Shown here: positions 1 through 8,000 of the stretch, piece by piece
Position numbering within the stretch: position 1 is the first letter of the stretch
Layout of the letters: each line of letters starts with the position of its first letter
Assembly: GCA_900317865.1 (NCBI GenBank)
Contig: ONIK01000028.1
Coordinates: 1-19,438, forward strand
From: an uncultured Methanobrevibacter sp.
Lineage (GTDB): Archaea > Methanobacteriota > Methanobacteria > Methanobacteriales > Methanobacteriaceae
DNA length: 19,438 bases
Direction: 5' to 3'
Made by a program: the position numbers and the translations under genes
Notes under the pieces: generated by a model
The model's database searches: none
What the model was told of the DNA's origin: nothing
The model's input: the letters and a program-made list of their open reading frames with translations, nothing else

Positions 1-160
1 CAATTAAAATGATAGAAAATATTTGGGGATAAAATGTCAATTGTCATTCTGCCACATAACCCCTTTAAAAAAAATGAACACAAATTTTTATAAAAATTAT
101 TAAATATTGTAAAAAAAATAATAAAATATAAGAAGCGTAATGCTTTTTGAATTTTTACTT

Positions 161-179
161 TCCACTTGAAAAAAGTGGA
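161..179 (+). promoter_or_regulatory. Hairpin in the leader of the DUF308 gene
   Basis: A perfect 7-bp inverted repeat, TCCACTT and AAGTGGA, encloses a 5-nt loop (168-172) and ends 28 nt before the start codon at 208. A TATA-like stretch at about 121-130 would place transcription start near 150, so the repeat would form a hairpin in the mRNA leader. It could equally be a DNA operator. The rest of 1-207 is AT-rich and holds no gene I can support. Confidence 0.3.
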
Positions 180-207
180 TATAACAAATTAAATGGAGGA
201 AAAAATA

Positions 208-663
208 ATGGAGCCAAATAAAATATCTGGAATATTATCCGTAATTTTAGGATTATTTTTTATAATTTTCCCATTTTTTAGTACAGGGGTAGTATCCATA
301 CTTATTGGAATAAGTTTAATATTCTTTGGTATAGCATTAATATTAGCTGGATTTACAGCAGGTAATATTATAGTCGGAATTCTAGCTATATTATGTGGGT
401 TTATATTCACATTTAACATTAATGCATTATCTTTCCTTTTTGGATTCCAATTCTATGTCATTGGTATTCTACTTGTTCTAGCAGGTATAGTTGGTCTTAT
501 TTCAGACACACAAATATCTAAAATTAGTTCAATATTGATTATAATTTTAGGTATAATAGCTTTTGCTCTTGGAGGATTATCACTTACAAACCCTCTTTAT
601 GTTGCAATTCTTATTGGTGTATCATTAATCATCGAAGGAATAGGCTTATATATGCTCGATTAG
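208..663 (+). CDS. DUF308/HdeD-like small integral membrane protein
   Basis: A 151-residue, almost wholly hydrophobic protein with about six predicted membrane segments (roughly residues 5-24, 27-49, 53-67, 75-95, 105-122 and 127-148) joined by very short loops. The repeated pattern of two-helix units rich in Gly, Ile and Leu, each with phrases like ILxGI and LxGIxxLI, fits the DUF308 family, which includes the bacterial acid-resistance protein HdeD; the archaeal members have no established role. An in-frame ATG lies five codons upstream at 193, but I prefer 208 because GGAGGA at 195-200 is a strong ribosome-binding site 7 nt before it, and the upstream ATG overlaps that site. It is a single gene with its own terminator. 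Confidence 0.75.
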   Translation: MEPNKISGILSVILGLFFIIFPFFSTGVVSILIGISLIFFGIALILAGFTAGNIIVGILAILCGFIFTFNINALSFLFGFQFYVIGILLVLAGIVGLISDTQISKISSILIIILGIIAFALGGLSLTNPLYVAILIGVSLIIEGIGLYMLD

Positions 664-672
664 AAATTTAAT

Positions 673-708
673 AAGCAATCCTTTGATTGCTTTTATTTTT
701 TATTTTTT
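673..708 (+). terminator. Hairpin plus T-tract terminator of the DUF308 gene
   Basis: AAGCAATC (673-680) and GATTGCTT (685-692) form a perfect 8-bp stem with a 4-nt loop, followed directly by a T-rich run through 708. It begins 9 nt after the stop codon. This is a strong intrinsic-type terminator for the plus strand. The remainder up to 834 is AT-rich with no gene seen. Confidence 0.7.
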
Positions 709-834
709 AAAAATTTTATAGAATGTTTTTTTATTATATGAATTTAAAATCGCTTTTTTTAATTTAAAATAAATATAATTTTTGAAATTTTTTAAAAAAA
801 AGGATTTTATGCAGGTTTCTTAAGAGTGGCAATA

Positions 835-872
835 ATAAAAAGAAAAAGAATAAGATTAAGATGATCTTATTC
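835..872 (-). terminator. Terminator hairpin overlapping the stop codon of the secreted protein gene
   Basis: GAATAAGAT (848-856) and ATCTTATTC (864-872) form a perfect 9-bp stem with a 7-nt loop. On the minus strand it is followed by a T-rich run (complement of 835-847). The stop codon TAA at 858-856 lies inside the hairpin, so the last codons of the gene form one arm of it. Confidence 0.55.
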
Positions 873-2094
873 TGTTGTAAACAAACGCTGCAACTGTAAT
901 AATCACAAATGTGCCTATTATAATTACTGCATTTTCAATAACTTTAACCAAGAAACTTCCGACTGATTTCAAGAAGTCCAAAATTGCTTGAACTAATGCT
1001 ATAATCTGATTGATTAAATCCATAAGGAAATTTATTAAGGCTAAAAGCAAGTTTAAAATTTGCTGTATAAGTGCAATAATTGCAGAGATAAGTGCCATAA
1101 TGTAATTCAAAATAGACACAATTAATGCTATAAGCTGCTGAATAGCATGCAATATAATATCCAATAATTTTAAAAGCCCATCAAGTTCCTTCCATATCGA
1201 ATCAAGCATATTTAAAAATTGTTGAAGGGCATCCATCATCGACTGAATTTCAGCCATAATGTTTTCAAACATCTTTGCCATTTCTTCCAGAGCATTGATA
1301 AACATTAAAAAGTCATTTATTAAAGTTTCAATAATAGGTTCCCAAGCATCAAATAGCATATCGGCAAGTAAAAGCAAAAGCGCATATAGTAATGTTTCAT
1401 TTGTTTCATTATCGAATAGCCCGGTTATATTTGTAATGTTGGTTGCATTGGTAATGTTTGTTACATTTGTTATATTAGTTAAATTTTTAGTTTGATTATT
1501 GATTGATCTATATGATACGGTATATGCAAAATAATCCGATTCATTACCAGATACAGACTCTAAAACTTCAAAATTAAAAACAGCTTCAGTTTTATCATTT
1601 ATTTTAACAACTGCATGATCACCCACACTTTCATGTGAGGCCGCAACCGCCTGACCGACCTTGGAACTGGAAGATCCCGTTTTTACAAAATCCGCCATTA
1701 TTTGTCCAATCTGGCCCGAAGAATCCTGTCTGTAACATTCTATTACGGCTAGCTTCAGAGTATTTGAATTGCTGGCCTTTGATGTAGAGGCACGTTTGAA
1801 TTCATCTCCCGTTTTTGCAGGAGGTTTTGAATAATCAAGAATAAATCCTCTATACCCATCACTAAATCTAATGTCATTTCCACTTCCCTGAGCTAAAATA
1901 TAATTCTTTTTGGATTTATTGTGCGAATCGTTTTTATCAGGAGTAATATTCTTGTCAGGTGTTTTATTATCAATTGTTTTGCCATGATCTGATGAATTTT
2001 TATCAGCATGTGTAGTATTGTGTGCTACGACAATACCTATAAAACAAAAGGAAATTAATATGACAAGAATTAATGTAACCATTTTTTTGTTCAT
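856..2094 (-). CDS. Secreted or surface-anchored protein with sequon ladder and long hydrophobic amphipathic region
   Basis: A 412-residue protein of unknown function. Residues 1-24 look like a signal peptide or N-terminal anchor (MNKK, then a hydrophobic core). Residues 25-63 are a hydrophilic linker rich in Asp, Asn, Lys and His. Residues 66-195 look globular and include the phrases GYRGFILDYS and GQIMADFV, which recall thioester-type domains of Methanobrevibacter surface proteins, but the expected Cys is Ile here; this comparison is from memory. Residues 204-224 are seven consecutive N-x-T triplets, and two more sequons follow at N229 and N232. Residues 240-380 are hydrophobic amphipathic helix with Leu and Ile in about eleven heptads, free of Gly and Pro from 307 to 377. 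Residues 388-406 form a C-terminal membrane segment before a short basic tail. The start at 2094 has GAGG 6 nt upstream. It is probably outside the cell and membrane-held; its role is unknown. Confidence 0.7.
   Translation of the reverse strand: MNKKMVTLILVILISFCFIGIVVAHNTTHADKNSSDHGKTIDNKTPDKNITPDKNDSHNKSKKNYILAQGSGNDIRFSDGYRGFILDYSKPPAKTGDEFKRASTSKASNSNTLKLAVIECYRQDSSGQIGQIMADFVKTGSSSSKVGQAVAASHESVGDHAVVKINDKTEAVFNFEVLESVSGNESDYFAYTVSYRSINNQTKNLTNITNVTNITNATNITNITGLFDNETNETLLYALLLLLADMLFDAWEPIIETLINDFLMFINALEEMAKMFENIMAEIQSMMDALQQFLNMLDSIWKELDGLLKLLDIILHAIQQLIALIVSILNYIMALISAIIALIQQILNLLLALINFLMDLINQIIALVQAILDFLKSVGSFLVKVIENAVIIIGTFVIITVAAFVYNRIRSS
1423..1485 (-). repeat. Seven tandem N-x-T codon triplets (9-nt period)
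   Basis: This stretch encodes residues 204-224 of the secreted protein as seven back-to-back Asn-X-Thr units in which X is Leu, Ile, Val, Ile, Ala, Ile and Ile. The 9-nt unit is imperfect at the DNA level but exact in the Asn and Thr codon pattern. In archaea N-x-S/T is the target of the AglB oligosaccharyl transferase, so this would be a densely glycosylated stalk. Confidence 0.75.
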
Positions 2095-2273
2095 GTTATG
2101 CCTCTTATTATATAATTTATATTATTCGTATATATTAAGATTATGGCAATTTAAGATATACAAACACCAAACATTGTTCTGTAAGTCTATTTGATTATCA
2201 TTTACATACTTTAAATTTTAAATAGTATTATCTAAAAATATATATTTGTAAAACAGTTAAGTATGTGATAAAT
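2095..2273. promoter_or_regulatory. Divergent promoter region between the secreted protein and DUF4013 genes
   Basis: This 179-nt AT-rich spacer separates two genes read outward. For the minus gene, TATATATT (2129-2136, reading AATATATA on the minus strand) would place transcription start near 2107, just upstream of the GAGG at 2104-2101. For the plus gene, AAATATATAT (about 2237-2246) would place transcription start near 2266, giving a very short leader holding GTGAT (2265-2269). These positions come from the usual 25-nt spacing of archaeal TATA boxes. Confidence 0.4.
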
Positions 2274-3077
2274 ATGAATTTACGTGAAATTATAATGGAC
2301 TCTATTAAATTTCCTATTAGCGATACTCGAAAATTTTTAATATTTTGTGCTTTAATTATTATAATGAGCTTATCAACAGTTCTTCCATCATATGGCGTTA
2401 AAAATGACACTTTAACACTTGTTTTAAGCATTGTAACTTTAATCGTTACATTTGTAGTTTTAGGTTACTGTATTGATGTCATTAAAAGTGGAACTGATGG
2501 TGCTGATACACTTCCTGATTTTGATTATGTGAAACAATTTGTCCTCGGTATTAAAGCTTTGATTTTAGACATAATCTATTTCATCATACCTGCTGTCATT
2601 GTCATAATTATCGCTTCCGCAAGCGGACTGTTTTCCTCATTCACTGAAATCGTATATATCAGTATGGACGCTATAGCTAATGAAACAACCAATATGACTA
2701 TGATATTAGCGGCAGTTCCCAAATCAACAATGAATACATTTACCAATGCATTGGGTATTACTATAATTGCTGCAATTATATTATTTATCATATTTTCATT
2801 TTTGTCATTTACAGCACTGGTCAGATTTGCAAAAACAGGAAGCGGAACCGAAGGTTTGAGATTCAGGGAAATACTAAGGGACATATCAAAAGTCGGTGTT
2901 ATAAAAATTATAGTTACATTGATTGTAATTTATATAATTGCATTGATTTTTTCAGTTATCATCGGACTAATTGGTTTAATTCCATATGTCGGTGTTTTCA
3001 TAGGCATTTTTGTTGGAATTCCATTTGTAATATTGTATTTATACAGAGCTATCGGTTTATTATATGCTGATGCATAA
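2274..3077 (+). CDS. DUF4013 family membrane protein
   Basis: A 267-residue polytopic membrane protein matching, as I recall the family, DUF4013 proteins that are common in Methanobacteriales and have no known function. Supporting phrases are the N-terminal MNLREIIMDSIKFPISD followed by a membrane segment, and the loop at about residues 74-95 with TDGADTLPDFDYVKQF, in which a Leu-Pro-x-Phe/Tyr core precedes the next hydrophobic block. About six membrane segments are visible (near 22-38, 46-67, 94-114, 163-184, 208-230 and 235-256). A GTG three codons upstream at 2265 is in frame, but I chose ATG at 2274 because GTGAT at 2265-2269 matches the anti-Shine-Dalgarno end of archaeal 16S rRNA. It is transcribed alone and ends in a T-tract. 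Confidence 0.75.
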   Translation: MNLREIIMDSIKFPISDTRKFLIFCALIIIMSLSTVLPSYGVKNDTLTLVLSIVTLIVTFVVLGYCIDVIKSGTDGADTLPDFDYVKQFVLGIKALILDIIYFIIPAVIVIIIASASGLFSSFTEIVYISMDAIANETTNMTMILAAVPKSTMNTFTNALGITIIAAIILFIIFSFLSFTALVRFAKTGSGTEGLRFREILRDISKVGVIKIIVTLIVIYIIALIFSVIIGLIGLIPYVGVFIGIFVGIPFVILYLYRAIGLLYADA

Positions 3078-3087
3078 TATTAAACCA

Positions 3088-3112
3088 TTTTTTTCTTTTT
3101 ACTTATTTTTTT
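3088..3112 (+). terminator. T-tract terminator after the DUF4013 gene
   Basis: A run of 25 nt that is almost all T on the plus strand begins 11 nt after the stop codon and has no clear hairpin. Archaeal RNA polymerase is known to terminate at such runs. A second possible site is the weak hairpin AAAGAA/TTCTTT at 3135-3152, which also runs into Ts. I see nothing else in 3113-3253. Confidence 0.5.
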
Positions 3113-3253
3113 GCAAAAATCGTTCTAATCCAATAAAGAAATATTATTCTTTTTTAAAAATCTTTTAAAATATAATTACAGGATTATCTTTTAAACTGTT
3201 CAACAGCAATTGAGTGTAATAGTTACGATTGACCGTGCCAAACATATTCAATT

Positions 3254-3262
3254 AAAAAAAAA
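3254..3262 (-). terminator. T-tract terminator of the NRPS-MATE operon
   Basis: Nine consecutive A on the plus strand give nine T on the minus strand, 24 nt past the MATE stop codon. It is the first strong T run downstream of the operon. No stable hairpin precedes it. Confidence 0.4.
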
Positions 3263-3286
3263 GATTAAAGGATTAAATAGTACAAT

Positions 3287-5014
3287 TTAATTTTTAATTG
3301 TAATTACAGTACTGTTTAATCCCAATACTCTTGAGTAATCAATTTTATCTGCAATTTTATTTAAAACACTAATATTATCAAATTCCAAATTATCCTTTTC
3401 AACTACAGGATTAAAATCAATCCCCGTGTCTTTAATTGAAATCAGTATGTTATCATCATTTTCTCTGACGATAACATCAATTGTATGGACATTTTCGTTG
3501 GAATTGATAATATTTACAAGCATATCCTCAATAGCTAAACTGACCAAAACAGCAGATTTGTTACCTGAGAGATACTTTTGAACATCACTAGCCAGGTCAA
3601 CCGCTTCTTTAATGTCTCCGTTAATTGTATGCTCAAATACACTCTCTTCATCATTATGTTTGTTAATAAAGAATCCTGAATATTCTCCATCTGTTTTTTT
3701 GTTGATGTATCTTGAATATGCAAAGATAAATAATATTGTAACTGCTTCAGCAATTGCAAATGAAATCCAGATTCCATTTCCTCCGAACAAAAAGGACAAT
3801 ATGACTGCAAAACCGATTGGCGCAACAAAACCCTCAAGCAGTGAAATAATTGTAGACAACTGATTTTTTTGAATAGCCTGAGAATAAAAAGTATATAAAA
3901 ATGTTATTGCAATTCCAACATAACTTATTGCAAATATTCTAACTGCATTCAATACAACCGGAATGTCTGAAGGGTTTTTAACACTATACAATAACAGTAA
4001 AGCCTGCGGACAAACTATAAATAAAACAGATAATGCCAAACTTGCAGCGATTACAATCTTCAATGATCTTTTAACTATATAGTTTACACCGGAATAATCC
4101 TCTTCCCTAAAGTAAACAGACACTATTGGAGACATTGTCTGTGCAGTTCCAATCAGGAAGATGTACAATATAAATAGGCTGTTATAACATATTCCAAATG
4201 CAACAATACCTGATTTTCCAAGATACATACCTGCAAGAATGTTTATTATAAACAGTTTCAAGGTCAGATATAACTGTGTGGATGAAGATGAAAATCCTGA
4301 TTTTACTATCTGAGCCAAATAGCCAAAAAATGATTTGGCTTTCAATATCAGAAAGTTCAATGTGCGTTCAGGTTTGAAGAAATAATATGAAATTATTATT
4401 GAACCTACAACATATCCTGTTGAAGTGGCCCATGCAGCACCAGAAAGCCCCATGCCCAAAAATTTAATGTAAAAAATATCACAGACAATATTAACAATAT
4501 TAGCTATTAATATTGCTCTAAAAGGCAATGTCGGAATACCGTCTGCCCTTATAAAGTAAGACAAACTCATCATATAACATAAAAATGGCATTCCAACAAT
4601 TAATGCAATGAAGTAATCCTTAACGCTAGAAGCCAACATTGGCTGTGATATACACAGTAACTGTGAAATATTATTTGAAAACAACAATCCCAGAATTGTA
4701 ATCAGCATTCCAATTGATAAAAGGGCTATGATTGCCACCGAAAAGTAACTGTTACTTCGTTCATCATCAAATTCCGCTTTTGAAACAGAACAAAGTACAC
4801 TACCCCCCAGTCCAATCATCCAGTAAATAAGATTAACAAAAGTAATTACAGGAGCCACACTTTGAATAGGAGCCAAATTACTGGCTCCAATTAAAAAACT
4901 TACAATCAATCCATCCACAAACAGACAAATATTACCTGCCATGGATGTGAATAATGTGGGAAGGAAAAATTCCTGAAATTTATCTCTAAGCAGTGAATAA
5001 TTTCGCTCATACAT
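3287..5014 (-). CDS. MATE family efflux transporter fused to an RsbW/SpoIIAB-like ATPase domain
   Basis: A 575-residue protein. Residues 1 to about 445 are a MATE (multi-antimicrobial extrusion) transporter with about twelve membrane helices. The segment RADGIPTLPFRAILIANI followed by CDIFYI and GMGLSGAAWAT is the conserved MATE middle region. MATE proteins export small molecules in exchange for Na+ or H+. Residues 457-575 are cytoplasmic and look like HATPase_c_2 of anti-sigma kinases: N box AIEDMLVNIINSN (D497, N501), G1 box DTGIDFNP (D529, G531), and a C-terminal strand NSTVITIK. The glycine-rich G2 lid is degraded (DNISVLNKIA), and Asp stands where SpoIIAB has its catalytic Glu, so kinase activity is uncertain. 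The start is ATG at 5014, with AGGTGG at 5028-5023; an upstream in-frame GTG at 5026 lies inside that site. It lies 19 nt behind the NRPS stop, so co-transcription and export of its product are inferred. Confidence 0.85.
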   Translation of the reverse strand: MYERNYSLLRDKFQEFFLPTLFTSMAGNICLFVDGLIVSFLIGASNLAPIQSVAPVITFVNLIYWMIGLGGSVLCSVSKAEFDDERSNSYFSVAIIALLSIGMLITILGLLFSNNISQLLCISQPMLASSVKDYFIALIVGMPFLCYMMSLSYFIRADGIPTLPFRAILIANIVNIVCDIFYIKFLGMGLSGAAWATSTGYVVGSIIISYYFFKPERTLNFLILKAKSFFGYLAQIVKSGFSSSSTQLYLTLKLFIINILAGMYLGKSGIVAFGICYNSLFILYIFLIGTAQTMSPIVSVYFREEDYSGVNYIVKRSLKIVIAASLALSVLFIVCPQALLLLYSVKNPSDIPVVLNAVRIFAISYVGIAITFLYTFYSQAIQKNQLSTIISLLEGFVAPIGFAVILSFLFGGNGIWISFAIAEAVTILFIFAYSRYINKKTDGEYSGFFINKHNDEESVFEHTINGDIKEAVDLASDVQKYLSGNKSAVLVSLAIEDMLVNIINSNENVHTIDVIVRENDDNILISIKDTGIDFNPVVEKDNLEFDNISVLNKIADKIDYSRVLGLNSTVITIKN

Positions 5015-5022
5015 TCTTAATA

Positions 5023-5028
5023 CCACCT
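5023..5028 (-). promoter_or_regulatory. Ribosome-binding site deciding the MATE start
   Basis: AGGTGG on the minus strand sits 8 nt before the ATG at 5014 and overlaps the alternative in-frame GTG at 5026, which rules that start out. It begins 5 nt beyond the NRPS stop codon, consistent with coupled translation in one transcript. Confidence 0.6.
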
Positions 5029-5033
5029 AAACA

Positions 5034-8000
5034 CTAAAAAAATCCGAAATCATCAAGGAATTTAACAAAAGTATAAATATACTCTTCAGAGATAAATGGC
5101 CATTTTATACCTAAACGATATAATGCCTGAACAGTATATGAATTATCAACAGGCACCCAGACCTTTTTAACTTTACCTGATCCTATTGATGTTATAAGAC
5201 CTGAAACCCCTTCCTGTTTTGTTTTATCTGCAAGTGCTTCATCAAGGGCATTTTGATAATCGTCCTCTTCAGCAGGTTCAATATTCAATCCCAAAGGCCT
5301 GATAATGTCAATAATATCCCCAAAGGAAATACTGTGATAATCATATGGATGGAATACAGTACATTCTTTAGGTGTTTTTGAAAGATTTATAATTGCCTTT
5401 GCAGTTGTATCAATTGGTGAGAACTCCACATTACTCATAAGCATTGAATAAGGCATTTTTCCAATTGTTACAAATGCTTTTAGACGATTGATAAATCCGT
5501 TTGTTTCAAAGTTGATTTGGAATTCACTGTCCGAACTTCTTGCCATCAGGTTTCCAACTCTCATGATTTTAACATCCAAATCATCATTAATGGCCGCTTC
5601 CAATACAGCACGTTCAGCCAAGAATTTAGAACTGAGGTACTGATTATCTACAGCCTGACCAATGAATAAGTCATTTTCACTGAATTTAACATCAACAGGA
5701 GGATAATTGTTAATACTTTCACCTGCAATACTGTATGTTGAAACCTGTACATATTTTGCATTTTTCATTTTTGCAAATTTAAGTCCGTTAATTACTCCTC
5801 CAAGGTTAATATCTTCAATATCTGTTCCTGAAGAGAAATGTTTAACGTTTGCCGCACAGTTAATTACAGTATCAATCTTTTCATGAATTAGCTTATCAAA
5901 GCCGTCAAAGTTAGTAATATCCCCTTCGATAACATGCAATTTTTCTTCAAATAACTCAACATATGCATTAGAGAAGTAATAGAAAAGCAATGATTTCAAT
6001 CTCTGTTCACCGCTTAATACTTTATTTGCCCTAATAAAGCAGTAAATATCACCAGACTCATTTTCCAATAGTTCACGCAAGACATGTATTCCTAAAAATC
6101 CAGTAGCTCCAGTAAGGAGTACATTGCCCAAACTATCCTGTATTTCACCGTTAATGATTGTATCAATATTATTTTTCTTAAGCAGTTCGTTAATTTGAGA
6201 ATAATCATATGCCAATTCCGTTTTTTTATCCAATGTTTCATCAGATAAAATAAACTCAGCCAGTGCCCTTGGAGTTGGATTTGAGAATACATCACCATAA
6301 TTTAAGTTATAGTTTTGATTTAATGCTTCCATAGTAATTTTTGTAACCAGTAATGATGTTCCACCTATATCAAAGAAGCTGTCTGTTGCACTGACTTCAT
6401 CAAGTCCCAGAATTTCAGCAAACAAGTTTGTAAAGAATGCTTCAACTTCATTTTCAGGAGCAACATATTCTGTAATCAATACCGGTTCAGGAAGGTTTCT
6501 TAAATCAGTTTTACCATTTGCGGTTTGAGGCATTTCATCAAGTTCCATATAAACTGTTGGAACCATATAATATACCAATTTTTCAGCAAGTGATGCCTTT
6601 AAATCATCAATATCAATGGAATATTCATTTTCTCCACGATTTTCATCTTTATACTCATCAGAAACTGTGAAATAAGCACATAAATGGTCATTGCCTTTAA
6701 TTTTTCTAACAACAACAGCAACAGATTTGATTCCAGGATATTTGGAAAGTCCAACTTCAATTTCACCTATTTCAATTCTTAAACCTCTAAGTTTGATTTG
6801 ATTATCCATTCTTCCGAATACATAATAATCTCCATCTTCTGTGACTTTAACAAAGTCTCCTGAATGGTAGAATCTAATTCCGTTGATTACTTCATAAGCT
6901 TTTGCATTATTTTCAGGACGGTTCAAGTATTCTCTTGAAACACCTTTTCCTCCAATAAACAATTCACCGATAACATTTGGAGGCAGAGGATTTGAATCAA
7001 AGTCCATAACCATTTCATGAACATTGAACAGTTCTTTTCCAATGTGTATGTCTGAGCTTTCAAGCAACTGCCCGTTACAGTAAACTGTAGTTTCGGTCGG
7101 ACCATACATGTTAAAGATTTTTCCGTTTGAGTTTTCGCTAAGCAATTCATATAATCTTTTTGAGAAAGGTTCTCCTGCATGGATATAGACTTTAAATCCA
7201 TACATTGTTTCTTGCATTGCTTCAATTTCAAGGTATTGGAGCAGACGGGACGGAGTGGCAATATAAACATTGGCTCCGCTTCTGTGAATTAAATCCATCA
7301 TTTCAATTGGATCCTTGTATTCGACATCATTGGCAAATACCATAGGCACACCATTTAATAGAGATCCCATTAATTCCTGCTGGAACACATCAAAAGCCAC
7401 AGTGGTTGTGGATAACACTTTATAATCCTCTTTTTCAAGATTATGTACTAATTCATATGTACAAACATTTCTCGGATCAGGATAAGCGAAGTTTGCAATG
7501 TTTCCATGCTCCAGAATTACACCTTTTGGAAGTCCTGTTGAACCTGAAGTGTAAATGAGATATGCCATATTGTGAGCATGCACATCAGGATTTGGATTAG
7601 AAATATCTTCCTCTTTAAGTAATTCATTAACATCAAGCAGATTGTCGGAGTACTCACTTAAATCAATAGCATTTTTCTCAATTACATCATCAACAATAAT
7701 AAATTTAGATTCACTGTCCGTTAAAACATGCTCAATTCTATCGGAAGGATATTCTGAATCCACAGGAATAAATGCTGCACCTGATTTTAAAATACCGAAA
7801 ATTGATGCGATTACATTACTGTTCCTATTCAGTATAAACATTATTCTGTCTTCAGGACCCACACCTTTTTTAATGAGGCTGTGAGCAATTCTATTAGCTT
7901 TCTTATTTAATTCATCATAAGTGAATTCCCCATCGGTCGCATATAAGATAACCCTATCAGGATGCAATTCCACCTGATTTTCAAATATCTTATTCAACCT

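Noticed and set aside
1..47. Possible start of a minus-strand gene running off the left edge (ATG at 47, about 15 open codons).
   Set aside because: Too short to judge, with no clear ribosome-binding site, although a TATA-like TTTATAAAA at about 87-95 is suitably placed.
34..93. Plus-strand 19-codon frame preceded by GGGGAT.
   Set aside because: Very short, no family resemblance, and the upstream element is a weak ribosome-binding site; likely chance.
1259..1495. Plus-strand 78-residue open frame opposite the secreted protein gene.
   Set aside because: It mirrors the repetitive N-x-T and Leu-rich codons of the minus-strand gene; no independent signals for translation.
3535..3837. Minus-strand 100-residue frame inside the MATE gene.
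   Set aside because: It overlaps a well-supported domain in another frame and has no recognisable features.
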